Positions 49,101 through 59,958 of a stretch of 64,000 nt of DNA are shown in pieces. The notes beneath the pieces are model-generated. The model was given only the letters and a program-made list of their open reading frames with translations. It was not told the origin of the DNA and did no database searches. This stretch comes from Psettodes erumei (Eukaryota; Chordata; Actinopteri; Pleuronectiformes; Psettodidae). The stretch's first letter is position 1; every line of letters begins with the position of its first letter. The stretch covers positions 1 to 64,000 of the forward strand of contig JAFBJZ010000847.1 of NCBI GenBank assembly GCA_016785225.1, written 5' to 3'. The position numbers were made by a program, and so were the translations under genes.

Positions 49101-49347
49101 GAGCATGAATCAAATATGGAAAAGTTAACTGTGTCAAAACTTACCCTGCACACTTCACTCCAGGTGGCTCCCTCTCGAATGTAGAAGGGCTGACAATCTC
49201 TTTGTTGAAAACTGGGAAAATCCCCCCGATCATTATATCTCCCCGCTTGAACAAACTCGGCATGTCAAACCTGCCGAACAGCTCACAGCTAGAAGCTGTG
49301 TTTAGGTAAAGAATGGACATATAAGATAAGAGAATAGCTCTCTGCAT
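46149..49347 (-). CDS. OlfC/V2R-like receptor J, intact, standard six exons
   Basis: Class C olfactory receptor of 857 residues with the classic V2R structure. Exons (minus): 49347-49145, 49010-48725, 48594-47770 (whole VFT core, 825 nt), 47665-47444, 47343-47220 and 47062-46149. All phases consistent. The start MQRAILLSYMSILYL at 49347 lies about 45 nt below a TTATAAG box; longer in-frame ATGs upstream would cross that box. Motifs: GDIMIGG, FAIEEIN, IAESGSSQS, IPSD, DNDYG, ASEAW; NCD3G with the paired cysteines CCFDCIPC; 7TM with the conserved TM3 and ECL2 cysteines and FNEAKFITFSML; tail ends KNLNRKI. It probably binds amino acids or similar ligands (family inference). The unsplit exon 3 marks it as the ancestral-type structure in this window. 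Confidence 0.93.
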
Positions 49348-49389
49348 GTCTGCTCTGCATTTTTGTTTTAAAGAGATGAGGATGCAGCT

Positions 49390-49396
49390 CTTATAA
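49390..49396 (-). promoter_or_regulatory. TATA-like box of gene J
   Basis: The minus strand reads GTTATAAGAG about 45 nt upstream of the chosen ATG. Confidence 0.5.
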
Positions 49397-49513
49397 CAGC
49401 TTCGTCCAGTGCAGGTAGAAGTGCTCAGTTCATAAAGGGCTGACATCCCACAGGGCACAGCAATCTTAGACTGGTGAAATTGGTAGAGCAGGGAAAATTA
49501 ATTGTCATATTCC

Positions 49514-49515
<2 letters not shown>

Positions 49516-49562
<47 letters not shown>
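49516..49562. repeat. (CA)n microsatellite
   Basis: Uninterrupted AC/CA dinucleotide repeat of about 47 nt. Confidence 0.95.
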
Positions 49563-49564
<2 letters not shown>

Positions 49565-50069
49565 AGCACTGTATGTAGTACATTTTATGCACAAACAATC
49601 CCCCACCAAATGTATAATTTGGCCAATCCAATCTCACATCTCAGTGCTAATACCAGCATCTTACTCAGTACAGCAAAGTACCTACAAATGCTTTGGTTAT
49701 GTTGGCGTGTCCCTTTTCTTAAACTTCATGTAGTGTGGTTACTGATATGTTGATTAATGACAATAATGGAATACAATGACAAAACAACTGTAAAACTGTT
49801 GTAAAGGTACTGAAGAAGAGGCCTGGGGATGGGGGTTGGGTGAAAAGTGACTTTTAGGATGACAGGTGGTCTTTACATTACAGCATCTTCAGCAGGAGGG
49901 TTAAAGTAGCTCAGGGTGGTAAAATACACCTGCCCAGAGTGTCTGGTCAGCAGAGAGTATGGGGCCACAGCAGCCATCTGCATGTTTTATGTTTGTGATT
50001 GCAAAACAAAAAATGTCCATACTACTGAATCATTTTGAAGGATCTGCACTGAAACAGGTTTTCTGCCTG

Positions 50070-50470
50070 TCACAGTCTACTCCCTGAGAGAGTTGTTGGA
50101 CTATTTTTAGACATTTTGTTGACCCAGGCATTTCCTGTTTTATTTGGCTAGTGTGTCTTCTGTTCACATTTACTTCCTGTCTTTCTGATTGTCTGCCCCA
50201 CCCTAATGTGTTTCACTTGTGTCTCATTATCCCTGGCTCCCCTGTGTATACAAGTCTTAGTCCATCCCTGTCTTCGTTGGTTCAGCATGTTAGGCTCCCT
50301 TTTCACCATTGTATTCCAAGTGTTGGATTTTCTGGGTTCTTGAGATACATATGTTTTAGGTTTCCTCCTTTTGTATTTAGGACTCTTGAGGTCTTTTGTT
50401 TAATAAATCCGCACACTGCACCTCCCCACCTGCCTCTGCATTTTGGCCCAGTAACTTGCAATCTTGTCAG
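50070..50470 (+). repeat. Dispersed LTR-like repeat, copy 2 of 3
   Basis: Same block order as the copy at 34870-35300: TTTCCTGTTTTATTTGG, TAATGTGTTTCACTTGTGTC, TCATTATCCCTG, GTGTATACAAG in the TATA position, then TTTAATAAATCC and CACCTGCCTCTGCATTTTGG. The late AATAAA and final block suggest an LTR end. Confidence 0.5.
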
Positions 50471-51346
50471 TGTCTTGATGTCCATAGTTAACATGGTGAC
50501 ATCTGCTGGGCAACTCTTGATTCTACATTTATGAAGGGATTCAGTCAGAAACCTTGTAAATAAGTGATTTGAAGTTTAGTATCACCTCCCCCTGTTATCT
50601 TTGATCTTTGTTGGTCAATATTATAAAATCCTTCAATGATTTTTTTGACATGCAAAAAGTATGTGGCTTAGTTATAACAGTTTAATTCTTCCAATGTGTG
50701 ACCATGAGTGCTATACTTCTCCATGATTTCACAGCAACCCACATGTGCCGTACTCATTTATTGATATCATTTTAAATAATCTTAAGTGCTGTACCTTTTC
50801 AAGATTTATGTTTTTGTCCTTTATCCTTTTTGTCCTTATTTATTATATTTTTTTTACCCCTTGTGCATCTTTTATGAGCCACTGACTGGCTATGCCATGA
50901 AGTCTATAAATACTACCTATCTAAAGGACACTTTAACAGCAGTTGTTGACAGATTGGAGATTGTTTCTTGTTTACTTTCACCATGCTATATCTTTGCCTG
51001 TTCTACTGAAGTAACCCAATGAATTACTGCAGGTTTTAAAGATTTCTTTTGATTGCATTTGCAATGTTTATGTGCCTTTTGCCTCATAAACAAAATGTTA
51101 TGTCCAATATCAATATAATGTACTAATTATAAACTAAACCTCACACAGTGTTTATGCTCCATAGAATTTATGGTCACATAAAAGGGAGAAGACCTGATTT
51201 ATTGAATTCACTTTATTCAGCAAATCACAACAAGTCAACAAGCCTTGGTTTACAACAGCGGCTTGTGCAACATCTGCCAGACTGTGCAGTAAAGTTGGTT
51301 TATTTATAGACTCAGGACATTTTGGGGGAAATCTTTAAATTATAGA

Positions 51347-54300
51347 TTAAAGAGTTCTCTGTGGTATTTTTCCCATCAAGTGCTTTTTTGAGTTTTGTTC
51401 TGGCCTGAAGATAATAATGTAGCATTTTGGAACAAAAATGCATACCAGCAAACCAAAGCTTGAAGCTAGAATAGCAAATATCTCCACAGCCACAGTGAAC
51501 TTCCCAGGAGAGCTGACATATGCAGGGATAAAGGTGATCCAGACAGCACAGAATATCAACATGCTGAAGGTGATAAGTTTGGCTTCATTAAAGCTGTCTG
51601 GCAGCTTCCTCGCAAGAAAAGCAAGTATAAAACACAAGAGAGCAAGAAGTCCGATATAACCTAGCACAGCCCAGAATCCGACAGCTGAACCCAGGGCACA
51701 CTCTAAGATGATCTTTTCTTTATAATACTTCATGTTCATCTTTGGGAATGGAGGGTTGATTGTCAGCCAAAGAATACAAATCACAACCTGAATGAGGGTG
51801 AAAGTCAGAACACTGAGTCTCTGTTGTTTTGGACCAAACCATTTCATCACATTACTGCTTGGAATTGTGGCTCTGAAAGCCATTAGAACCACTATGGTTT
51901 TCCCGAGAACACAGGAGATACAGAGGACAAAGGTGATGCCGAACGCTGTGTGACGCAGCATGCAGGACCACTCTGTGGGCCGGCCGATGAACGTCAGAGA
52001 GCACAGGAAACACAGTTTTAAGGAGAAGAGCAGCAGAAAGCTCAGCTCGGAGTTGTTGGCTTTCACAATGGGGGTCTCTTTGTGAGTCAAAAATATGATT
52101 GATATCAGAAGAGATAAAAACACACCAACACAGCCAAATCCAGTCAAAAGTGCCCCCATGATCTCTTTGTAGGAAAGGTATTCAGTGGGTTTTGGAAGAC
52201 ACTTGTCTCTCTTTTCATTTGGCCAGAACTCAGGTGGACAGATCAAACAGTCTGGAGAATCTGTGAGAGGTTTGAAATGATACAAAAACACAATTATAGT
52301 ATTAAATTAAGATGCAAACAAACCAATTTTATTGATCTGTCATGCATTTCTTTTTCACTTATACATGGATATACACAAATTAATTTATTTTGAAACTTCA
52401 CTTCACTCACTTGTCTGATTACTAATTGTTCCCTCAGGGCACTCGAAGCAGTCAAAGCAGCATACGGGCTTACGCTTGTTTATCGCTTTTCGAGTCCCCG
52501 GTGGGCATGGTTCTCTGCAGACAGACCTTGGCACCTGGTTAAGCAAAATACAACATGTACAAACTCAACACTGCAAAAATGCACTGACATTGCAATATTC
52601 ACAAAGTTACTGTGAAATAAAGATTTTGGCTGTGAACAGACCAAACGTTAAATGCAATGACATTCACCTCATTACTGTTTATGCCCCAAACAATTTTGTT
52701 GTTGTCTTTCAGTTTGAATTTTTCCCCCTCTGGAAGCGAGGTATCATATTGGCCAATGTTTACAATCTCAACAGAACCATCTTCTTTCATTTGCCAATTA
52801 ACTAAGTCATACTGGGCAACTGAGTCACCGTTTTCATCAAAGAAAACCTTGGCTCCATTCTGTGTTGTGAAGTTCACATACTTGATGTGCTCCAGCACCT
52901 ATAGGAAGACAATCAGGGCATTTTAGCATACATACAACTTGGGAACAAAAGAGAAACCATCAAGATATGAGTATTCTCTGCCTGTCTGGATATACCTTTT
53001 TGGGCTGAACATCATCCTTGGTCACACAGGATTTTCCTGTGGTGGGATTTGAGCCGTTTTGACACTGCAGTAGTGCATGAAGAGCATATGCCACCAAGTA
53101 CACAGCTTTGTACACATTGTTCTCAGCCCTGAAGTATGTCACATCTGTGTAGTCACTGGACACAGTCCTGAGATCCTCTGTGCCAGTACACATTGTCGAG
53201 GTGTTTGATGGAGAGAAGCTGCAGTCAAAGAACTTCTCCCAGAAAGATTTAACGATAGTGCTCTGTGGTTCGTCAGAAGGTTTCAGGCTGAGTAAGAAAT
53301 CACCAAGTCCTGGTATTGATGCCTGAGGGAGGGCAAAGCCTATTGCCCCCTGTAAAATGTTCTTTCTCTCAACAGAAGCCAGGTCTGCTTGTGTGATCCA
53401 AGACTCACTGCCAACCCACTGCTTTCCTGTTATGTTATAATTCTCTATTTTTGACAAAAACGACTTGGTGTAAGACAGGGACACAAACAACAGGACCACC
53501 TTTGAGGTGGACTGTCTCAGCGTCTCTACAATAAGATTCAGCTTGATTTCACATGTCTTTGAGTAAGGCAGTCTGAATTCAACACATATACCCTCCTTCT
53601 TTGCTTCCTTAACAAATTCAGTTGTGCCTTCCTCTGAGTACAAGCCTTCAGAGTGAATAATTCCAACCCAGCGCCAGTCAAAGTACTTCATCAGCTGCAC
53701 CAGAGCGATGACCTGGAAACGGTCACTTGGCACAGTTCTGAAGAACGTGGGGAACTGTCTTTTGTCACTCAAACAAGCACAGGTAGAGAGGTAGCTCACC
53801 TTCAGAGGAAGAAAACATGTTAAACCAAACAAGGCAGTGCTTTAAGAAAACCTCCCTGTCATTTCACAGTCATGTATCCTCACCTGTGGAATGGATAGTG
53901 GACTTAGTATGATGTTTATATCCTCACTCACTCCAGAGGATGAGTGGCCTAAGAGAGCCTGTATCTGACCATTGCAGCCCTTTGACTCCTCTCCATTCAC
54001 AGCTTCGACGGCTGCTCGAATCAGGTTTTCACTCCCGCAGCCATTGTACAGCCTATAGCCGAGGCTGACTCCGGGAAGGAGCTTTGCATCTCTGTTGATC
54101 TCCTCCACGGTAAAAATCACCGTCCTGGCAAACTTCAGTTCCCTATCATTCCACCTACAAACAGTTTTGACTCATTACCAGTAAATAAGTTATCAGAACA
54201 ATGATTTTTGCAACAAATCAGATTGGCACATAAAACATGCTACCTTCCTGAAACAAAACAAGCACAGTTTTTTGCACATTTTAAGGTATTAACTTACTTT

Positions 54301-54500
54301 ATACAGTATGTATATGGAAATGCCTGGTAGTTATTATCTATCAATTGGCGTGTACTACTCATAGAGAAAACTCCTCCTATAATAAGATCACCATCTCTAG
54401 AAAACTCCATGAACCCCGTCTGCCCAATCACTTTGCATGTCTGGTTGTCTGACTTTGTCCTTGCCAGCAGAGTGACAAGGATAATAGCGATCCAACCCAT
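51347..54500 (-). CDS. OlfC/V2R-like receptor K, intact, standard six exons
   Basis: Class C olfactory receptor of 848 residues. Exons (minus): 54500-54298, 54154-53884, 53799-52996 (VFT core), 52898-52668, 52534-52411 and 52260-51347; phases consistent. The start MGWIAIILVTLLA is 50 nt below a TATAAAG box. Motifs: GDLIIGG, FTVEEIN, LGHSSSGVS, VPSD and GSESW. The usual DYG of the ligand pocket reads LYS here, so the Tyr is kept but its neighbours differ. NCD3G begins VPRSVC. 7TM has CMLRHTAFGITFVLC, ECALGSAVGFW and FNEAKLITFSML; the tail is short. It is more distant from A-D/F than from M and E in the membrane domain. Confidence 0.93.
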
Positions 54501-54549
54501 TACGAGCTACCCTACCCTTCACTGAGGCAACGCCGACCTGGTAGCTGAC

Positions 54550-54556
54550 CTTTATA
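54550..54556 (-). promoter_or_regulatory. TATA box of gene K
   Basis: The minus strand reads GGTATAAAGGTC about 50 nt upstream of the ATG. Confidence 0.6.
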
Positions 54557-55374
54557 CCTTTTATCTACCATAAGAGGAACATTGCCAGCCAATGTGAGCA
54601 TAGTCCCCTATTCTCAGAAGATTGTTTTGTTTTTCATGCATCACTGCACCTCTAAAAAACTGATCCTGCTGATTTACCTTTTCTTTACAATCTTCACAAA
54701 CTTGTACTGTTAGAATTTGATAAAATTTGAGCTTCCTGTTTGAATGTTGCTTCAACAGTCTTTAGTGCAGACTAAGTATCCAACTGTAAATATGCAGTTA
54801 CTTCTTCTTTGAGAATATAACCAGTTAAAGTTCTGTATGACATGTAAAGCTCTGTCACATAATTAATTACATTAAATTATTATTATTATGAGATCTCTGT
54901 TTCTGAGACCTGACCATCTTATTTTTATGCTCTTGCATGAACTTATCAATTACATAATCCTACAATATAGGTTATCATATTTTGCTGTAATTATTTACAA
55001 AAAAGGGGCTTCAACCATATTTAAAATGAGATAGAATAATATACTATGTCATGATGGTCTTTTTCTGTATTAAATCAGACCATAATCCTTCTCTAATCAT
55101 AGAAGAATGTTTAACAATGCTTTATTCCCCCAGCTGATACTATACTGCAAATTTAGATGCTTTGGCTGAAAATAATGTGCTGTCAGTCTGTCATATATTC
55201 AGTGTCTGCCTATAAGCAACTTGTACAAAACATTGCCGTGCTTAAAAATATTCTCATTAAGTTGATAAGAACTCAACCTATTAAAATGTGTTTCCTTCAA
55301 AAGCTATTTGATGTTGCAAATTTGTTGTATACAAGAAGGTATATTCAAGGAGACAGTATTGGTTTTGACCTCTA
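54557..55374. other. Intergenic stretch upstream of K
   Basis: AT-rich sequence with no gene, RNA or recognised repeat. Confidence 0.5.
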
Positions 55375-55600
55375 ATAGCTTTGGTTTGAACTCTGTTTGG
55401 GTTCATTTCCTGTTTTTTTATGTTAAACGGTTTCCTAATGTGTCTTATGTCACTTTACTATCTGTGCTTGATTGTCTACCCCACTTTAATGTGTTCTCCC
55501 TGTGTCTCATTAGTCCTGCTGTCCTGGTGTGTGTACATATATAGTCTTGGTCTTTCCCTCCGTCCGTTTGTCTGTTGTTGTTGTTTTGCTGTGCTGCCAC
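55375..55600 (+). repeat. Dispersed LTR-like repeat, copy 3 of 3 (truncated)
   Basis: Matches the first half of the copies at 34870 and 50070: AACTCTGTTTGGGTTCATTTCCTGTT in two parts, TAATGTGTTCTCCCTGTGTC, TCATTAGTCCTG and ACATATATAGTCTTGG. The second half is missing and the copy is followed directly by another repeat-like block. Confidence 0.5.
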
Positions 55601-55611
55601 TGTGTTCCTGG

Positions 55612-55820
55612 AGTCTATTCCAGAAAGCGAGTTTAGAGAAAACTCTGAGTTTCTAAACCCTGAGATTAGGGAAACGCTGGGTTTTCCGTCGCAGAAACAG
55701 AGATGACTCTCTGAAGCCAACCTGCTCGCTGGCCAGACTTTTCCAACAAACCCCGAGTTTCTCTCTGTCACCTCCGCTGCTGTCAACCCTGATGAAGCTG
55801 TCTCACAAAACACTTCATTC
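55612..55820. repeat. Repeat resembling a fish PIF/Harbinger-type or MITE end
   Basis: The stretch ATTCCAGAAAGCGAGTTTAG, then AAAACTCTGAGTTTCTAAACCC and GGGAAACGCTGGGTTTTCC in order, resembles a sequence often met at the ends of non-autonomous DNA transposons in teleosts. This is recalled by eye, not searched. Confidence 0.35.
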
Positions 55821-56599
55821 ATAAGCCTATGTCAAAGATCATATTGGAGCGCTTTAATTTAGACGTAGATGTTTGCATTGAACATCAGGTCGTCTTCACT
55901 GATATCAGTCAGTCATCAGTGTGTAAGGCTGTTACTGGATCAAAGGATGCACCTTTATGACACTTTAGTTCAGTACAATACAAACCTTGCCCAGTTCCAT
56001 TTATAGTTATGTAACGGGATACATCTGTTTTACTTGTGAATATAACAGCCATCGTGTTTGATTTAGCTGCATGAATTTTTAATTATTTGAATCTTCAGTT
56101 TTAAATCTTTTTTGTGTTCACAGTAAAGTTTTACATTACAACACAAGATGAAAGAGATTGCTATAAATAAACACGAAATATTCATAATGAGCTTCATACA
56201 AGTGTTCTTTGTTGTCAGAACATGTGGAAAGTATGGCGCAGAACCAATGAAATCATAGCCACAGATACTTATTACGTTTGACTGTCATAGTCTTCAGTGT
56301 CTGCTATGTGGAATCAGAAAGCTAAATAAAATAGTTCATAAAAAGCACCATCACCTCAGCTGTGTATGGTGTTCATGGGACTGATAAAGAGTTTAAGATA
56401 TTTCTATCTGTTATATGCTGATGGTGTAAATATTGGATAAAACAAAATTGATGGAAAAAGTTACATTGATGGTTCAATAACTTTTACTGATTGATTTAAA
56501 AAAGAAAATCTCAATTTTGGGGGGAATATTATATAAATATTTGAATTTGGAAAAGATTAGACAGCTTTCATGGTAGCGAACAATGCCAGCAGAGTAACT
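55821..56599. other. Intergenic stretch downstream of L
   Basis: No gene. Just below the stop of L (about 56550-56596) the minus strand carries a short stretch, in another frame, that could be a decayed TM7 of the V2R membrane exon. Confidence 0.35.
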
Positions 56600-58950
56600 T
56601 TAAATTAACCTGTTGATCTTAATCACCAGTACATATTTTGTTGGTACCCTTGAATTCTGAAGACAGGTGACCAGTTGCACATGTAAGAGGACACTCAGGA
56701 AATTCAGTTTAGTAAGGATTGTTTGTAGCAAACTGGGAAGTGAGACAAACACACAATACAAAGTGGCCAGTACCTCTATCTGCCCAGGCACAGCCCAGGA
56801 TCTTAGTGTTGGTCCCAAACTACCCTCAACAAGCATTTCTTCAAACCAGTGTTTCTCGCTTATATTTGGAAAAGGATGGCTGAAAGTCAACCACAGAACC
56901 AACACAGTGAAAGGCAAAGCCCTAAATTGCTGCTGCGTTGGGCAAAATCGTTTCACGACAGCATGAGCCGCCCTACATGCAAGTAACACGGGCACAGTTC
57001 TGCTCAGAGCACAAGACAGGCTTACAAAGAAACAGATCTTCACAGCAGTGCGGGACCACTCAGAGAGTTGGTGGACTGACAGTGAGAAGTAGTGCAATGT
57101 CAGGGTAAAAAGCATGGCCGCTGTGGAGTTACTGTCATGAGCAGGACTGACACCGCATGGTGATATTTTTATTTTTCTTCCCATGTAGGTTCCAAGCAGT
57201 AACATGGCTGCCAGAAAAATTCTTCCAACCCATCTGCTGGTGTTAGGCTTCACACGCTCCATCCTGCCTGTGTAGACAGTAAAGTTGATGCCATCAGGAG
57301 AAAAAAATGTACAAATTATTATGTAGAGAAAATTGAAATATGTTATTTTTGTATTGAAGGACATTTTTTCACCTGCTTGTGTTAGAAATGCCTCTTTTGG
57401 ACACTTTTTTGCATACAACTTTGATAACATCTGTTGATAAAAATATTTTCAAAAGGTTACTGGACAATCATCACAGGTTTATGCAAATACTGGTGAGCGA
57501 TATGAAAATATAAACTGTTCCATTTTTAGTGTATAACTGTGTCATATTAGATTCAAAGAATATTCACTTAAATGCATATAAATTCAACCAGAAAAAGACA
57601 GTGGTCCAAAAAAATAAAAGTTAAAACCTGCACACAGCAGATCTTGATGTAAGCGATTTTCCACTTGTCAGAGGAAATCAGGTTCACTGGGTTCTTTCTT
57701 AAGGATTCTGTAAATGTGGATCCAGGTTCTCTGCACGAAAAACCTTGCACATTTTTGACCTTCTGGTTGCATGCCTTACAGATGGCGATACAATCCATTG
57801 TTTTCCAGCTGTTCACCTGGAACAAGGGTAACAGTGTGGGAGCTGTGTGCAGATCTCAGGACAACAGATGAGGGACAGAATCTTCTGTAATTCAAATGCC
57901 TGCTGTGATTATCAGTTTTTATCTGTATGAAGGAAGAAGAATGGCAAAGAATGGCAATAAATGTTGAGTGCACTGCTATAATTTCAAATTTACATTTTAT
58001 TGCACATGCAGTGTGATGAGCATGTTTACTATTAAGCACCAGTGCTAACCTCTATTGCAAGAAGACAGCTGTTCTTTGATGGGAAATAAATCAACAACTG
58101 CTGAATTTCACATTTGCAGACATGCCTCTCTCCATACACAGTGTCCTTCACTCTTTCAGAAGGGTTCACACAACTGCTACAAAACATGAAGTTCGAAGAC
58201 ACAGCAGGAAAAAGAGTACAGTCTTGTGAGAGCCTGTCCTGTGTGAACATCCACTCCAAGGCAACACTCATTTCTTGAGATCTAAAAGGAGAGACAAGAA
58301 GTTACAAATACCAATTCATGATTACATTATGCAGCAAATCATCACAAAAACATAATTACTGTCATACATTGCATTGTTTTCCCAACTGCACACCATTAGT
58401 AGCCAAATGTGATCTTAACTGGCATTTAAATGGGAAAACAGATCAAATCAATGCAACATGAAAAGCATAATAACCCAGTTGTGAGACAGTTATTGTCTAT
58501 AATTAAAATAAAATTACTGCATATTGTAAACTCCTCTGGTTGTCTAATAGTCTTTTGAGGGGTGTTTAGGCCCACATAATTCAGACTGGCTCCCCTCTGA
58601 GGAAGACATTAATTTAGCTAAATTGAGGATGAATCTGTGGGAAAACACACCAGAGTATCTACCTCCTTGACAAAAGGGAGGAAACCAAAGGAAATTAATG
58701 AGCAAGATACAATTTGAAAGCAGAAAACATCCATCATTTACCAACAATTTACTCACCTCTCATATGTCAGTGTCAGTTTTGTTTTGTCATGACAAACAAC
58801 GTTTTTATATGATGCACATGAGTTGAATCCCTTTGTGTCTTCATCATGCCTGTACTGAATGAGCTCACGACACTGGTCCAGGCTAAGCCATGTGTCAGAG
58901 GACACCATCCAAGTGAAGAGTGTTAGGAAGACAAATGTGACTGCTGTCAT
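56600..58950 (-). CDS. Unrecognised signal-peptide, Cys-rich gene L ending in a degraded V2R-type membrane exon
   Basis: I do not recognise this gene. A five-exon model gives 446 residues with no stop: (minus) 58950-58757, 58281-58050, 57816-57628, 57430-57373 and 57267-56600. All junctions are GT-AG, phases 2, 0, 0, 1. A TATAAAA box lies 50 nt above the ATG, as in the receptor genes. Residues 1-18 are a leader (MTAVTFVFLTLFTWMVSS). Residues 19-205 are Cys-rich with no VFT motifs. Exon 4 (19 codons, ending KEAFLTQAG) joins in phase 1, exactly like the V2R NCD3G-to-7TM junction. The last exon aligns with V2R TM1-TM6: RFCPTQQQ for WFGPxQQR, VLWLTFSHPFP for ILWLTINPPFP, SWAVPGQIEVLATLYC for FWAVLGYIGLLALLC. 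TM7 is missing, as are FNEAK and both cysteines of the TM3-ECL2 bridge. Either a chimeric novel gene or a dead membrane exon beside a separate small gene. Confidence 0.5.
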
Positions 58951-58996
58951 CTCAGAGCCTCGCCTTTGGCACAGTCACATTTCTTGCAGGGATGTG

Positions 58997-59003
58997 TTTT
59001 ATA
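58997..59003 (-). promoter_or_regulatory. TATA box of gene L
   Basis: The minus strand reads GCTATAAAACAC about 50 nt above the ATG at 58950, the spacing used by the neighbouring receptor genes. Confidence 0.5.
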
Positions 59004-59958
59004 GCTTCCTCTCTGCCACCAGGTGTAGGAGGCAACTTTGTTGGCTATTCTCAGAGGTGCATGCAAATTTAGTTTTTTTTAGTTAAACATAAAGGATGTC
59101 ACCATGACAGGCACAGGTGCAATAAATCTGTCTACAGATGAATGTACACAAGCCCTAGTTCCAAATGCTGATTGATTTTATTAAGGCTTTTATGTTTGTA
59201 TACCTGATTGCATAAACAAGCACTATGTAGCGAATGCATGTGTATAACTGTTCAGTGCTTATAAGCACTGAATAATTTAGAAAAAATGTGTATTAGTCAT
59301 GTAGGCCATAAAGGATAAGTTCAAAATATGTCTATTACCAAGGATGTACACCCAGTAAGCACATTATTAGGAACTCCATTCTAATACAGGGTGGGGCCTA
59401 CCTTTGCTCCCAAAACAGCCTCAGTTTGATTATGTGTCTGTGTAAGTGTATATGTTCACTCACATGCAATGTAGCTGTATTGTCCAAACAATACATTTTG
59501 GGTTAAACTTTTGTCCAGTGGGAACTTAGACACTGATAAAACTGATGTGATGCTGACCCCTGTGGCCTTGAATGAATCATATCTGAACCATTTTTAGTGT
59601 CCATTCAGACTTGTGGGGGAAAACATTACAATTATAAATGAAAAAATGTTTATTTTTACATCAACTAATTCCACTATAATGATGCATCAAATAAAAATAG
59701 AATGTTTGTGATTGTGCACTGGTATGAAATAGAAAAGCATATTGTAAGTGAGAATACACAAATTATCCAATTCAAATTAAGGTAATTTAGTGGTTACTGA
59801 TTATTGATACAATGTACATCTTTAAATTTAAAGGAATTTAAGGAAGAATGACAGATTTCTTTACATCCTTTACATAACGTTAAAAGACACTAAGTAATAG
59901 ATTATCAATACACAACACAAGGAAAATTTCAAGAGAAAGGAATCACAATAATGTAAAA
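59004..59958. other. Intergenic stretch between L and M
   Basis: No gene. A short block near 59350-59440 (ACCCAGTAAGCACATTATTA, then GGAACTCC and TAATACAGGGTGGGGCC) looks like a fragment of a widespread interspersed repeat. Confidence 0.5.
59350..59440. repeat. Fragment of an interspersed repeat
   Basis: The words GCACATTATTAGGAAC and TAATACAGGGTGGGGCC in this order recall a repeat common in fish genomes. The family was not verified. Confidence 0.35.

Larger units (their letters stand above)
49397..51346. other. Intergenic stretch between J and K
   Basis: About 2 kb with no gene. It contains the (CA)n tract at 49516-49562 and an LTR-like repeat at about 50070-50470; the remainder is AT-rich and featureless. 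Confidence 0.55.

Noticed and set aside
49425..49753. Open frames with long His-Thr or Val-Cys runs
   Set aside because: They are translations of the (CA)n repeat.
55375..55600. Possible coding exon from open frames on the plus strand
   Set aside because: The sequence is one of three copies of a dispersed repeat and has no conserved protein.
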